Under the pieces are notes generated by a model. The model had not been told where the DNA came from, made no database searches, and was given only the letters and a program-made list of their open reading frames with translations. Of a stretch of DNA of 64,000 nucleotides, positions 26,578 through 35,641 are shown piece by piece; position 1 is the stretch's first letter, and every line of letters starts with the position of its first letter. The position numbers were made by a program, and so were the translations under genes. The stretch lies in the NCBI GenBank assembly GCA_964558445.1, contig CAZLEA010000004.1:36332-100331 (forward strand), read 5' to 3'. Origin of the DNA: CAYXVJ01 sp964558445 (GTDB lineage: Bacteria; Bacillota; Clostridia; Saccharofermentanales; Fastidiosipilaceae).

Positions 26578-27348
26578 ATGATCAAACAAACAGTAGAAAC
26601 CGTCTTCGATTGCCAAGATGTGAGACTTAGCTATGGCTCGTTCGAGGCTCTCAAAGGCATAACGATGGACATACCCGAGAAGCAGGTCACCGCCTTCATC
26701 GGGCCGTCGGGTTGCGGTAAGTCTAGCTTCCTGCGCTGCTTCAATCGGATGAACGATCTGGTCGACGACGTACGAATCAGCGGCGAGATTCGGATGCACG
26801 GTGAGGATATCTATGGGCCAAACGTGGACGTGGTCAAGCTTCGAACAGAAGTCGGTATGGTCTTCCAGTCGCCAAACCCGTTCCCGATGAGTATCTACGA
26901 CAATATCGCTTACGGCCTTCGCTGCCAGGGTGTCCGCAACAAGGCTTACCTGGATGAAGTCGTGGAGACGTCGCTACGGCGTGCCGCACTCTGGGAAGAG
27001 GTCAAGGATAAGCTCGGGCGTAACGCCCTGAAGCTCTCGGGCGGTCAGCAGCAGAGACTGTGTATCGCCAGAGCGATTGCGCTTCAACCCGGCGTCATCT
27101 TGATGGATGAGCCGACATCCGCCCTGGATCCGATCGCAACGGCCAAGATCGAAGATTTGATGGTCGATCTCAAAGAGGATTACACGATCGTGATCGTGAC
27201 ACACTCGATGCAACAGGCGGCCAGAATCAGCGACCGGACAGCCTTCTTCCTCCTCGGCGAGGTGATCGAGTACGAAGACACGGCACTGATGTTTAACGCG
27301 CCAAGAGACAAGCGAACAGAAGACTATATTACGGGTCGCTTCGGCTAG
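26578..27348 (+). CDS. pstB: Phosphate ABC transporter ATPase PstB
   Basis: A 256-residue ATPase that powers phosphate import. Walker A is GPSGCGKSS, the family-specific RCFNRMNDLV follows it, the Q-loop region is VFQSPNPFPMSIYDN, the signature is LSGGQQQRLCIARA, Walker B is ILMDEPTSALDP, and the switch is VTHSMQQAARISD. These match PstB closely. Length is standard. It follows pstA by three bases. About 90 bp separate it from phoU; that gap has a T/A-rich stretch but no clear terminator. Confidence 0.95.
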   Translation: MIKQTVETVFDCQDVRLSYGSFEALKGITMDIPEKQVTAFIGPSGCGKSSFLRCFNRMNDLVDDVRISGEIRMHGEDIYGPNVDVVKLRTEVGMVFQSPNPFPMSIYDNIAYGLRCQGVRNKAYLDEVVETSLRRAALWEEVKDKLGRNALKLSGGQQQRLCIARAIALQPGVILMDEPTSALDPIATAKIEDLMVDLKEDYTIVIVTHSMQQAARISDRTAFFLLGEVIEYEDTALMFNAPRDKRTEDYITGRFG

Positions 27349-27438
27349 AAGTCGGCGATTTATACGGCGAAACCCGTGTGATTCGCTTATGATAGAGATA
27401 GTCGCCGCCTTGGCGATGGATAGGAGAAGGAAATAGAT

Positions 27439-28125
27439 ATGGCTAGAGAAGCTTTTGACCGCGAACTGGAATATTTGTCCAAGAATATCAGCGAGCTTGG
27501 CACGAGGGTTCTACAGATCATGGAGGACACGATCCGTGCGCTTCGAACCCGCGATTTGGCTCTCGCTCGGGCGATCTACGAGAGCGATCCGGAGATTAAC
27601 GCCGCGCAGAACAACATCGAACAGTTCTGTGTGAACCTGATCGCCTTGCAGCAGCCGATCGCAGGCGACCTTCGCGGAATTACCGCGACGCTGAAGATGG
27701 TGACGGATATCGAGCGCACGGCGGATCAGTGTGCGGATATCTGTGAGATCATGGCGACTTATCCGGAGTTCATCCAAACGGAGACCCCGGCGGGTATACT
27801 GGAGATGTTCACGATTGCCAAGGAGATGTTCGCAGCCGCCATCGATTCGTTTATCCGCAAGGATGTGGCGCTTGCCGAAGCAACCAAGGACAGAGATGAT
27901 GAGGTGGACCGCCTCTTCTCGCGCATGATTCTCGAACTGAGCAATTGGATGCAAAGCGATCATAAGAAGGTCTCGCAAGCGACCGATTACATGTTCGTCG
28001 CCAAGTACATCGAGCGTATGGGCGATCATGCAGTGAACATCACCGAGTGGGCTGTCTATGCGGCTACAGGAGAGCACAAGAATATGTCGGATAAGTTATT
28101 GGGGAACAAGCGGCCCCTGATGTAG
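27439..28125 (+). CDS. phoU: Phosphate transport regulator PhoU
   Basis: A 228-residue all-helical protein made of two repeated three-helix bundles, each with the metal-binding E/DxxxD pattern (first repeat near ALARAIYESDPEIN, second near KYIERMGDHAVNI). PhoU links the transport state of PstSCAB to the sensor kinase PhoR and restrains phosphate uptake. AAGGAAATAG precedes the ATG. Its place between pstB and the two-component genes is typical. The protein is cytoplasmic and peripheral to the membrane. Confidence 0.94.
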   Translation: MAREAFDRELEYLSKNISELGTRVLQIMEDTIRALRTRDLALARAIYESDPEINAAQNNIEQFCVNLIALQQPIAGDLRGITATLKMVTDIERTADQCADICEIMATYPEFIQTETPAGILEMFTIAKEMFAAAIDSFIRKDVALAEATKDRDDEVDRLFSRMILELSNWMQSDHKKVSQATDYMFVAKYIERMGDHAVNITEWAVYAATGEHKNMSDKLLGNKRPLM

Positions 28126-28137
28126 AAGGATGGTAAG

Positions 28138-28842
28138 ATGGCACTCGTATATATCGTAGATGATGAAGCCAATATCAGGCGTTTAGCCGCGGTTGCGATT
28201 CAAGATTATGGGATGGAGACCGAGACCTTTGCAAATGGGAACGACTTCTTGCAAGCGCTTCGCCACCGTATGCCCGATGTCGTGATCCTGGATTGGATGA
28301 TGCCGGCGCCCGATGGCCTCGAGATTCTGCGGCGTTTGAGAGAAGATCCGAAGACCAAGGCCCTGCCTGTGATTATGTTGACGGCCAAGGGTGAGGAGAT
28401 GGATCGCGTGCTCGGATTGGAACTGGGTGCAGACGACTATGTCAGTAAGCCCTTCGGTGTAAGGGAACTCGCGGCTCGCGTGCGTGCCCAGATTCGGCGT
28501 CGCATGCTAAGTGAGCAAGAGGAACCAGAAGAGATCACGGCGGGACCGATTGAGCTCGATACGTTGCGGCGCAAGGTGACCAAGCGCGGTGAGACGATCG
28601 ATCTGACGCAGCGGGAATTCGACTTGCTGCAGATGCTGATGGAGCATCGCGGCCAGGTCTTCACCCGTGATGTGCTGCTCGATCGTGTGTGGAAGACAAA
28701 CTTCTATGGGGACACGAGGACCGTCGATGTCCATGTCCGCTACCTGCGGCTCAAGCTTGAAGATGAGCCGAATAACCCTCGTTTCATCTTGACGGTGCGG
28801 GGTGTCGGATATTGTTTCGCGGAGCAAATCGATGAAGCGTAG
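28138..28842 (+). CDS. phoB: PhoB/PhoP-type response regulator
   Basis: A 234-residue OmpR/PhoB-family regulator. The receiver domain has the acidic pocket DDE (residues 8-10), phospho-acceptor Asp52 in VILDWMMPAPDG, and Lys104 in YVSKPFG. The C-terminal winged helix (about 130-230) has DLTQREFDLLQML, TVDVHVRYLRLKLE and TVRGVGYCF. It should bind the Pho-box repeats ahead of pstS and amplify the operon during phosphate limitation. It starts 12 bp after phoU and overlaps the kinase gene. Confidence 0.92.
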   Translation: MALVYIVDDEANIRRLAAVAIQDYGMETETFANGNDFLQALRHRMPDVVILDWMMPAPDGLEILRRLREDPKTKALPVIMLTAKGEEMDRVLGLELGADDYVSKPFGVRELAARVRAQIRRRMLSEQEEPEEITAGPIELDTLRRKVTKRGETIDLTQREFDLLQMLMEHRGQVFTRDVLLDRVWKTNFYGDTRTVDVHVRYLRLKLEDEPNNPRFILTVRGVGYCFAEQIDEA

Positions 28843-30472
28843 TATTGTGAGAGGGACCGTCCTTGCGGCATTGGCCGGCATCGGCGTGGCCCTCTTGCTT
28901 GCTGTCATGATGATCTATCTGCTCTATCAACAATCGCTGCAAGAGAGGCTGAAATCTACCCTGATTCTCTTCTCGGCACAAGTCGAGATCGCGACTGAGT
29001 CCGGTGAGGATCTAAGCGAGAACCTCGAGCAGATGCGACTTGCTATGGCCAAGGAGCGCCAGGGGCTTCGCTTCACCATTATCGACCCCGAGGGGACGAT
29101 TGTGGCCGAGAGTCACTCGTTTGCGGGTGGGGCAGGGGATAGTCGTCTCGATCGGCCGGAAGTAATAGAGGCGCTGGAGGGCGGTTGGGGCTTCGATCTG
29201 AGGAAGAGCGATACGAGCCCGACAAGCTATCTGTATGCGGCNNNNNNNNNNNNNNNNNNNNNNNNNNNNNNNNNNNNNNNNNNNNNNNNNNNNNNNNNNN
29301 NNNNNNNNNNNNNNNNNNNNNNNNNNNNNNNNNNNNNNNNNGACTATCCGGCCGAGCTTGGCGAACTGGGCAAGTCGTTTAACGAGATGGCAGAGCAACT
29401 CGATCGGATGGCAAGTCGCTTGCAGGCCCAAAACGATGAGCTGTACAGCATCCTGGGCGGTATCCAAGACGGGATCATCGCGCTTCGCGGCGAGAACCTG
29501 GAGCCCTTCCTCCTGACCGATCAGGTGGTCGGGATGCTGGGTGATTACAGTAAGCGCTATGGCTCACTGGCAAGCTATGGTCAGAACTATGCGAAACTTG
29601 AGACGATCGCCAAGGAGGCGCTGCTCAGCGGAGAGCCTGTCTTGACACGGATCGAGCCGGCCAATACGGAAGCGAGCATCCTGACTGTCTATGCCAGTCG
29701 CTACGGGGATCAAAACGAGCCGAATGTGGTCATCGTGCTACACGATAATACGAGAGTGAGCAAGCTCGAGCGCATGCGTACGGAGTTCGTGGCCAACGTC
29801 ACGCACGAGCTCAAGACACCGCTCACATCGATTCGAGGGTACGTGCAGCTGCTTCAGAGTGCCGAGCGTGACTCCGAGACCAGAGCCTCGTTCTACGAGA
29901 TCATCGAGATCGAGACAGAACGCCTCATGAACCTGATCGGTGATCTGCTGGACCTCGCGGAGATCGAGAATAGAGTGGCAGGGCCGGATGAAGCTTCGGC
30001 AAGCAAGCCTAGTTGTTCGCTCTATGAATTGGCTAGAGAAGTTCGAGATCAGGTCGAGCCGCTTGCGGCTACCCGAGAGGTCAGCCTGCATATCGAGATG
30101 CCCGAGACGCTCGAGTTTGCGGCCGACCATCGCCGGATGAAGCAGCTGCTGAGCAACTTGGTTACGAATGCCGTGATCTACAATCGGCCGGGCGGCGAGG
30201 TTCGGGTTCGTGCCGGTATCGAGCGCGACATGCTCTCGATCTGGGTGATGGACAACGGGCTTGGCATACCCGAAGAGGATCAAGAGCGTATCTTCGAGCG
30301 CTTCTACCGCCTCTCGAAGGACCGCTCCAGAGAACTTGGCGGGACGGGGCTGGGCTTATCGATCGTCAAACACATCGTCAATCTCTATGGCGGACGAATC
30401 GATCTTGCGAGCGTAGTGGATAAGGGATCGGTCTTCCATATCCGCTTCCCGCTATCTGCAGGTCAAGACTAG
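28832..30472 (+). CDS. phoR: PhoR-type sensor histidine kinase (assembly gap inside)
   Basis: A membrane sensor kinase. One N-terminal helix (about residues 10-32) is followed by an extracytoplasmic sensor region, then 100 N where the rest of the sensor, the second helix and the start of the HAMP domain should be. After the gap come HAMP remnants (SFNEMAEQLDRM), a PAS-like domain, the H-box VTHELKTPLTSIRGY, the N-box LVTNAVIYNRPGG, DNGLGIPEEDQ and GGTGLGLSIVKH. ATG 28832 lies inside the end of phoB. The frame is the same on both sides of the Ns, but true length is unknown. Confidence 0.88.
   Translation: MKRSIVRGTVLAALAGIGVALLLAVMMIYLLYQQSLQERLKSTLILFSAQVEIATESGEDLSENLEQMRLAMAKERQGLRFTIIDPEGTIVAESHSFAGGAGDSRLDRPEVIEALEGGWGFDLRKSDTSPTSYLYAXXXXXXXXXXXXXXXXXXXXXXXXXXXXXXXXXXDYPAELGELGKSFNEMAEQLDRMASRLQAQNDELYSILGGIQDGIIALRGENLEPFLLTDQVVGMLGDYSKRYGSLASYGQNYAKLETIAKEALLSGEPVLTRIEPANTEASILTVYASRYGDQNEPNVVIVLHDNTRVSKLERMRTEFVANVTHELKTPLTSIRGYVQLLQSAERDSETRASFYEIIEIETERLMNLIGDLLDLAEIENRVAGPDEASASKPSCSLYELAREVRDQVEPLAATREVSLHIEMPETLEFAADHRRMKQLLSNLVTNAVIYNRPGGEVRVRAGIERDMLSIWVMDNGLGIPEEDQERIFERFYRLSKDRSRELGGTGLGLSIVKHIVNLYGGRIDLASVVDKGSVFHIRFPLSAGQD
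29242..29341. other. Assembly gap (100 N) in phoR
   Basis: Placeholder of arbitrary length. The flanks share no repeat, unlike the gap at 20302. Missing sequence should encode the distal sensor region, the second membrane helix and part of HAMP, so some real sequence is absent. Confidence 0.9.
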
Positions 30473-30501
30473 AGCTAGACCTCTGAGGGGAGGAGTGACC
30501 T

Positions 30502-31821
30502 ATGTTTGATCTAGGCTTAACGGGACTTGTGATTATGAGTCCGCACATGAATTGGGAGCCACAAGTCGGTTCCATCGGTATCGAAGACGGACGCATACGC
30601 TATGTCGGACCAAGATCGCTTAGCGCTGGGGATTGCCGAGAGCTTCGGCAACTTGGCGGACACGTCGCGCTCCCCGGCTTCGTAAACGGGCACTGTCATG
30701 GAGATATGACCCTGCTTCGCGGCATGGGCGACGGTATGACACTTGCAGAACAGAACGCTGCGTTTACGTCACATAACTGGTTCGAAGCCTACCTCAGTGA
30801 GGATGATCGCTTCTTGTCTCGACGCTTGACGTATGCGGAGGCGCTACTTGGCGGCTGCACCTTCATCTTGGAGAACATGTACTGGTCGCTAGGTGATAGA
30901 GCAATCGATGCTGTCTTGGCGAGCGGGATTCGGGCAGGTCTCGCCGAGGACTACCGCCCTGACTTCCGCAAGGCAGATCGGAGTCACGAGTCGGCTCACC
31001 TGAGACGATTCGCCACTGCTTGTAGAGAGGCGGGGATACTGCCTGTCTTGGGTTCCGTCTCGGAAGAGGATTTCTCTCATGAGACGCTGGCGACGGTTCG
31101 TATGTTGGCCGAAGAGGCCGATATGCTGATCACCTGTCATCTCGCCGAGACTTCCTGGCGCATGGAGTTGATTCGTGACCGATATGGGATGAGTCCCGTT
31201 GAGCTTCTGGCCCAGGCAGACTTCTTGGGTCCGGATCTCGTGGCATCTCACGTTGTATACACGTCGGAAACGGACCGACTTCTGCTTCTGGAGAGCGAGA
31301 CGAAGGTGATTAACACGCCGCTCTGTGAGTACAAGATTGCAGATGGACTGGCAGCCATACCCGAGATGCTGGATCTGGGTATAACGGTGGGGCTCGGTAC
31401 CGACGGTGCACTATGGAACAACAGCATAGACCTCTTCCGCGAGATGAAGGGGATCGTACTCGCCAATTCACTCCGGAAGGGGCCAAGGAGTCTTAGTCCG
31501 AAGGCCGCGCTCACGATGGCGACGCTCGGTGGTGCCAAGGCGTTTGGCCAAGATGACATGGGAAGCCTCGCCGAGGGGATGCGGGCGGATCTCATGGTCG
31601 TGAACCTGAATCGCGCGAAGTTCGTACCGCAGCGCCTAGGCAGATATGAGAATATCAGCTCCTCGCTCGTCTTCAACGCCACGGCAGAAGATATCCACTC
31701 CGTCTATATCGGCGGGGAGGAGCGGGTTCGTGACGGTAATCTGTTGGGGATTGATCAAGAGGCGCTCTTCGGCGAAGCAAACCACCGAAGCGAGCGTTTG
31801 TTCTCGCTGATAAACGAATAA
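30502..31821 (+). CDS. Amidohydrolase, MtaD/chlorohydrolase-like
   Basis: A 439-residue metal-dependent hydrolase of the amidohydrolase superfamily. Metal ligands are visible in VNGHCHGDM (His-x-His), CHLAET, ASHVVY and the conserved Asp in LGTDGALWNNS. The composite domain at both ends (GSIGIEDGRIRYVG and LAEGMRADLMVVNL) is typical of the subgroup that deaminates S-adenosylhomocysteine, 5'-methylthioadenosine, guanine or related bases. The exact substrate cannot be fixed. GGGGAGGAG lies ahead of the ATG, 29 bp after phoR, so it may be read from the same transcript; no phosphate link is evident. Confidence 0.82.
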   Translation: MFDLGLTGLVIMSPHMNWEPQVGSIGIEDGRIRYVGPRSLSAGDCRELRQLGGHVALPGFVNGHCHGDMTLLRGMGDGMTLAEQNAAFTSHNWFEAYLSEDDRFLSRRLTYAEALLGGCTFILENMYWSLGDRAIDAVLASGIRAGLAEDYRPDFRKADRSHESAHLRRFATACREAGILPVLGSVSEEDFSHETLATVRMLAEEADMLITCHLAETSWRMELIRDRYGMSPVELLAQADFLGPDLVASHVVYTSETDRLLLLESETKVINTPLCEYKIADGLAAIPEMLDLGITVGLGTDGALWNNSIDLFREMKGIVLANSLRKGPRSLSPKAALTMATLGGAKAFGQDDMGSLAEGMRADLMVVNLNRAKFVPQRLGRYENISSSLVFNATAEDIHSVYIGGEERVRDGNLLGIDQEALFGEANHRSERLFSLINE

Positions 31822-31844
31822 GCGAAGCATCTCGCTTCGCTTAT
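31818..31844. terminator. Hairpin at the end of the amidohydrolase gene
   Basis: A perfect 11-bp stem (ATAAGCGAAGC and its complement) closes a five-base loop and includes the stop codon. It lies between convergent genes and could serve both, though neither side has a long U-run. Confidence 0.6.
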
Positions 31845-31892
31845 CATCCTACATGAATCTGATATTCAAATGTGCCTGCTCCGGGCCGGGTG

Positions 31893-32987
31893 TTAGGCTT
31901 GCGGCGGCTCGGGCTGCTGCGGTTCTTGAGTCTCAGGTGTCGCCGCGGCATGGGGAGCCATGGGCGCTCCCGGCGCTTGACCGTACGGCACTCCGTTTGG
32001 CGCGTCGGGACTATATGTTGTCTGTCCGTAGTAGAGTGCTTCGGTTTGTGCCTGCGCCATTAGTTTGGCCTTGTGACGTCTACGTTGACGACGGATCAGG
32101 ATGTAGGCGAGCACGGCCAGCAGGATCAAGATGATCAACTGGATAAACGAGTAGCCGACCCAGATCACGAAACGGGAGATGCCGTTGACGAAGCTGACGA
32201 GAGACGTCTGCAGCCCGTGTGTGAAGCGATCCCAGACGGTGCTTGCGGGGATATAACGCGGTACGGTGCTGTCTTCATCGACCAGCGAGGCCTCTTCGTA
32301 GACATAGACGGTGACGGTAGCCAGATCGACCAGGTTATCCCAGAGGCGAATCTGCCCCTCGTAGACCTCGATACGCTCTTGTAGGCGATCGAGTTCGGAC
32401 TGGATATAGAGCAGTTCGTCGATCGTCTCTGCTTCCTTGAACATCAAGAGTAGTCGCTCTTCTTGGACCTTCGCGTTCTTCAGGCGAGAGGCAGTGTCGG
32501 TGTAATCTGCCGTGACGTCGGAGATGGATACGTTGTTCTCCTTGATCGTACCGGCTGCTGCCGCCGTGTCGACGAAGGTGCTGACGTTACCGGCCGGTAC
32601 GCGAACCGTGATCTCCCCGTAGTAACTACCGGCAGATTCCGTCTCGTACTGCGATTGGATGTAGCCGCCGAGATCCGCTACCTTCGAAACGAGCTTGGCC
32701 ATGGTCTCTCTTACATCGACGGTCTCCATACGAAGCTTGGTTGTCGTGATGATCTTGCGATTCAAATCGATCGTCTGATCGTCGCTGGCGCCGCCTGCCT
32801 CTTCACTCAATTCTCCGGAATTACTGCCATAGTCGTAATCCGGTGCCATTGATCCCGGTCTTGAACCCGTCAGTGTTCCACCGTCCTTGGCCGACTGAGT
32901 GCTGCAAGCGGCGGCAGATAGGCTGAGCAGGGCAACGAGGAGGAGAGCGGTACATGTTCTTCCCAATGAACGCTTATTGTGTTTCAT
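31893..32987 (-). CDS. DUF4349-type lipoprotein
   Basis: A 364-residue membrane lipoprotein. The signal ends in SAAACS (Cys28). After a Gly/Ser-rich linker comes the DUF4349 core (IITTTKLRMETVDV, GGYIQSQYETE, GEITVRVP, DVTADYTDTASRLKN) with a central coiled-coil (about residues 155-210, LLYIQSELDRLQERIEVYEGQ). A single transmembrane helix (about 275-298) is followed by a basic stretch and a cytoplasmic Pro/Gln/Ala-rich tail. The family is widespread in Firmicutes and of unknown function. The ribosome site is weak (GAGAAACC). It is monocistronic and divergent from the DUF3783 gene. Confidence 0.85.
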   Translation of the reverse strand: MKHNKRSLGRTCTALLLVALLSLSAAACSTQSAKDGGTLTGSRPGSMAPDYDYGSNSGELSEEAGGASDDQTIDLNRKIITTTKLRMETVDVRETMAKLVSKVADLGGYIQSQYETESAGSYYGEITVRVPAGNVSTFVDTAAAAGTIKENNVSISDVTADYTDTASRLKNAKVQEERLLLMFKEAETIDELLYIQSELDRLQERIEVYEGQIRLWDNLVDLATVTVYVYEEASLVDEDSTVPRYIPASTVWDRFTHGLQTSLVSFVNGISRFVIWVGYSFIQLIILILLAVLAYILIRRQRRRHKAKLMAQAQTEALYYGQTTYSPDAPNGVPYGQAPGAPMAPHAAATPETQEPQQPEPPQA

Positions 32988-33157
32988 AGTGGTTTCTCGC
33001 TTTCTTCAATAGTGGTATCTCGTTTGCTGTGTGCAGGGTTCGGACGCATATGCGTGTTGCATCGCCGTCCCTCTACACCTATCATACCAAGTTCAACCCT
33101 TAATGGTTGCAAAATATGGAATAATAGAAGAAATATCAGATAAACGAGGAGCCTGAC

Positions 33158-33784
33158 ATGAAATCAAACATGAACGAAGCACAGAAGAAGATCCTACTCT
33201 ATAATCTGGACCCTAGCAGTGAGGAGGGGAAGCTGTTTTGTGACCTTGCCGAGGAGCGAGATTGCGAGATCGTCTTGCTTCGGGATCAAGACCTCCAAGA
33301 TAACATCAAGCAGCTCTATACCATAGGACCCGGTGCACAAGAATCGGCTGAGGCCGTATCCGTTTCGCAAGCGGTTCGGGAAGGAGCTTATTGTGTGTTC
33401 TGTGCGTTTACAAGAGAAGCCTTCAGCGACCTGCTCGACGCCTGGAAGGAAGCCGGGGTCGGTCGTGGCGTCTTGAAGTCGGTCGCTACAGCGAACAATC
33501 AGACTTGGCCTCTGATAGATTTGTTTGCCGAATTGCGCAGAGAGCACGTGATTACGCAAGCTTATGTTGCGCTTCGGCGCCATGTGCTAGGTGTGGAGCA
33601 TAAGCTCGAAGAGGCAGGCATCGAGCTGCCCGCAGCTTATGAGGGAGAAGACCCGGCACAGCATGCGCGGATTCGAACGATGCATGAGGCCAAGCAGCTG
33701 CTTCGAGATATCCAAGCGATCGATACGGTCGAGCAGATTCATCATGCTCACAAGGCCTTCATGGAGGCTTGGCAACTTAGCTAG
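33158..33784 (+). CDS. DUF3783-like protein of unknown function
   Basis: A soluble 208-residue protein. The N-terminal half (ILLYNLDPSSEEGKL, LLRDQDLQDNI, YCVFCAFTREAFSDLLDAWK, LKSVATANNQTWPLIDLFAEL) matches my recollection of the DUF3783 fold found in clostridial genomes. The C-terminal half is helical and charged, with no motif I recognise. AGGAG precedes the ATG. Its stop codon overlaps the stop of the convergent AI-2E-type gene by four bases. No function is proposed. Confidence 0.65.
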   Translation: MKSNMNEAQKKILLYNLDPSSEEGKLFCDLAEERDCEIVLLRDQDLQDNIKQLYTIGPGAQESAEAVSVSQAVREGAYCVFCAFTREAFSDLLDAWKEAGVGRGVLKSVATANNQTWPLIDLFAELRREHVITQAYVALRRHVLGVEHKLEEAGIELPAAYEGEDPAQHARIRTMHEAKQLLRDIQAIDTVEQIHHAHKAFMEAWQLS

Positions 33785-34389
33785 TCCGGGATGTCCGAAT
33801 CGTGTCCGGCGTCCTTCATGCCCTGGCGAAACAGCGGCTCCTCGCTTGGGTAGACGATCGGCTCCGGATCGAAATAGCCGTTTCGATAATCCTCTCGTAT
33901 CGTCAGCACGACGCGGATGAGGATGGCACAGAATGCACCGATGATCGCACCGATCGGGCCGAAGGCGATGATACCGATCAAGGTTGCGAGGAAGGACCAG
34001 AAGGGCTTCAAGCCGATGCTGCGACCGACGATGATCGGCTCTAGTATCTGTCTCGTGATGATGAGCGCGAGGTAGATCACGATCAGCCACAGGGCTGTGC
34101 TGCCGTCGCCGCCAAGCAGGCGCAAGATGGCCCAGGGTATCATGATCAGGCCGCTGCCGATCAAGGGCAGTACGTCGATGATGGCGATCAAAACGGCCTT
34201 CATAGCCCACCAGGAGATATCCAACAGGTAGAAGCCGAGCATCATGATGCCGATACCGACGAAGAATAACGTGAGTTGCGCCTTGAGCCATGAGAGCACG
34301 CCGCCGACGCTTCGCCGGAGGAAGGTTCGGCCGATTCGCCCCAGGCTCTGTCTTGTGAGCGGCTCACGTCTGTATCCGTTCTCGTTCAT
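33781..34389 (-). CDS. Short AI-2E/YtvI-family membrane protein
   Basis: A 202-residue integral membrane protein that carries only the C-terminal half of the AI-2E transporter (PerM/YtvI) family, which is usually 330-380 residues. The family core is clear: AQLTLFFVGIGIMMLGFYLL, AIIDVLPLIGSGLIMIPWA and ILEPIIVGRSIGLKP, with about four or five helices. A normal start with GGAGGAGAG just upstream and an intact frame argue against recent decay, but the N-terminal helices and the long soluble loop are gone. It may be a real short paralogue or an old truncation. Substrate is unknown. Confidence 0.75.
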   Translation of the reverse strand: MNENGYRREPLTRQSLGRIGRTFLRRSVGGVLSWLKAQLTLFFVGIGIMMLGFYLLDISWWAMKAVLIAIIDVLPLIGSGLIMIPWAILRLLGGDGSTALWLIVIYLALIITRQILEPIIVGRSIGLKPFWSFLATLIGIIAFGPIGAIIGAFCAILIRVVLTIREDYRNGYFDPEPIVYPSEEPLFRQGMKDAGHDSDIPD

Positions 34390-34514
34390 CTATCTCTCCT
34401 CCATCGCTGCTGTCCTGCCTGTCCGTCACGGAAGCCAGAGCGGTCTTGGTTCGGTTCATGTTAAAATTTTAGCAGAAGTTTGGCATTAGCTTAGGCGAAA
34501 CGGAGGCGTTACTT

Positions 34515-35531
34515 ATGAAGATTCTGATCATTGGCGGAACCGGCACGATCAGCTCGGCGGTTGTCCGCGAGGCGATCAAGCAAGGACACGCGGTTACGGT
34601 ACTCAATCGCGGGCAGAAGAAGCGTACGATACCGGACGGCGTTCGGGTTCTCCACGGCGATATTAACAAGCCTCAGGCGATGGAGGCTCTCCTACGGGGC
34701 GAGCATTTCGACGTGGTTGCGCAGTTCGTCGGCTTCACGGCAGATCATGTGGAGCGAGACTTGCGCTTGTTTAGCGGTAAGGCGACACAGTATATCTATA
34801 TCAGCTCTGCTTCTGCTTATCAGAAGCCGCTTAGCTACTACAAGATCACGGAGGATACGCCGCTTGATAATATCTACTGGGATTATTCGCAGAACAAGCA
34901 GCGTGGCGAGGAACTCTTGCAGGCACAAGCGGCAAGCTACGGACTTGCCTATACGATCGTGCGGCCGAGCCATACCTACGGGATCGAGCGGATCCCTGTA
35001 GGTGTCTACGGTCACAACGGCAGTTACAGTGTTGTGCGCCGGATTATGGAGGGGAGACCTGTCATCATGCACGGTGACGGCGAGAGTCTGTGGACGTTTA
35101 CGTTTAACGAAGACTTTGCCATCGGATTCGTAGGTTTGTTCGGTCATCACCAAGCATACGGACAAGCGGTTCACATCACTTCGGATGAGACGCTTAGTTG
35201 GAATACCGCCTATCGCATCATTGGCGAAGCCGTCGGTCGCGAGGTGAAGTTCATCCATGTGGCAAGCGATCGCTTAATCGACTTGCGCCCTGACCTTCGC
35301 GGTCCGCTGCTCGGTGATAAGGGTGTATCGGTCGTCTTCGACAACAGCAAGATCAAGCGCTTGGTCCCCGGCTTCCGCTGTGAGACACGCTTCGATCACG
35401 GTGTGCGTTTGGCACTGGATCATATTGCGAAGCATCCCGAATTACAAACGGAAGATCCCGAATTCGATCTCTGGTGTGATCGCTTGGCGGAGAAGAGCCT
35501 CGCGTTCGGGCGAGAGTTCGATCGCTATTGA
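34515..35531 (+). CDS. Extended SDR family NAD-dependent epimerase/reductase
   Basis: A 338-residue Rossmann protein. The dinucleotide motif is GGTGTISSAV near the N terminus, the catalytic Ser is in YISSASAYQK, and YSQNK supplies the Tyr-x-x-x-Lys pair. IVRPSHTYG is typical of nucleotide-sugar epimerase/dehydratase relatives. The group includes NAD-dependent epimerases, isoflavone-reductase-like and mRNA-binding chloroplast homologues; the substrate is not evident. GGAGGCG lies ahead of the ATG. It stands between a convergent-strand membrane gene and ftsH with no clear operon partner. Confidence 0.82.
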   Translation: MKILIIGGTGTISSAVVREAIKQGHAVTVLNRGQKKRTIPDGVRVLHGDINKPQAMEALLRGEHFDVVAQFVGFTADHVERDLRLFSGKATQYIYISSASAYQKPLSYYKITEDTPLDNIYWDYSQNKQRGEELLQAQAASYGLAYTIVRPSHTYGIERIPVGVYGHNGSYSVVRRIMEGRPVIMHGDGESLWTFTFNEDFAIGFVGLFGHHQAYGQAVHITSDETLSWNTAYRIIGEAVGREVKFIHVASDRLIDLRPDLRGPLLGDKGVSVVFDNSKIKRLVPGFRCETRFDHGVRLALDHIAKHPELQTEDPEFDLWCDRLAEKSLAFGREFDRY

Positions 35532-35641
35532 TCGAGGTTTCGGCATAAATGTTTAAGGAATGCTTACAAGAAGGCTGAAGCTTCGCCATGTTTGGTAGCT
35601 ACAATTACGCTTAGTTAAGTATAAGGAGCGTGCACGTCAGT

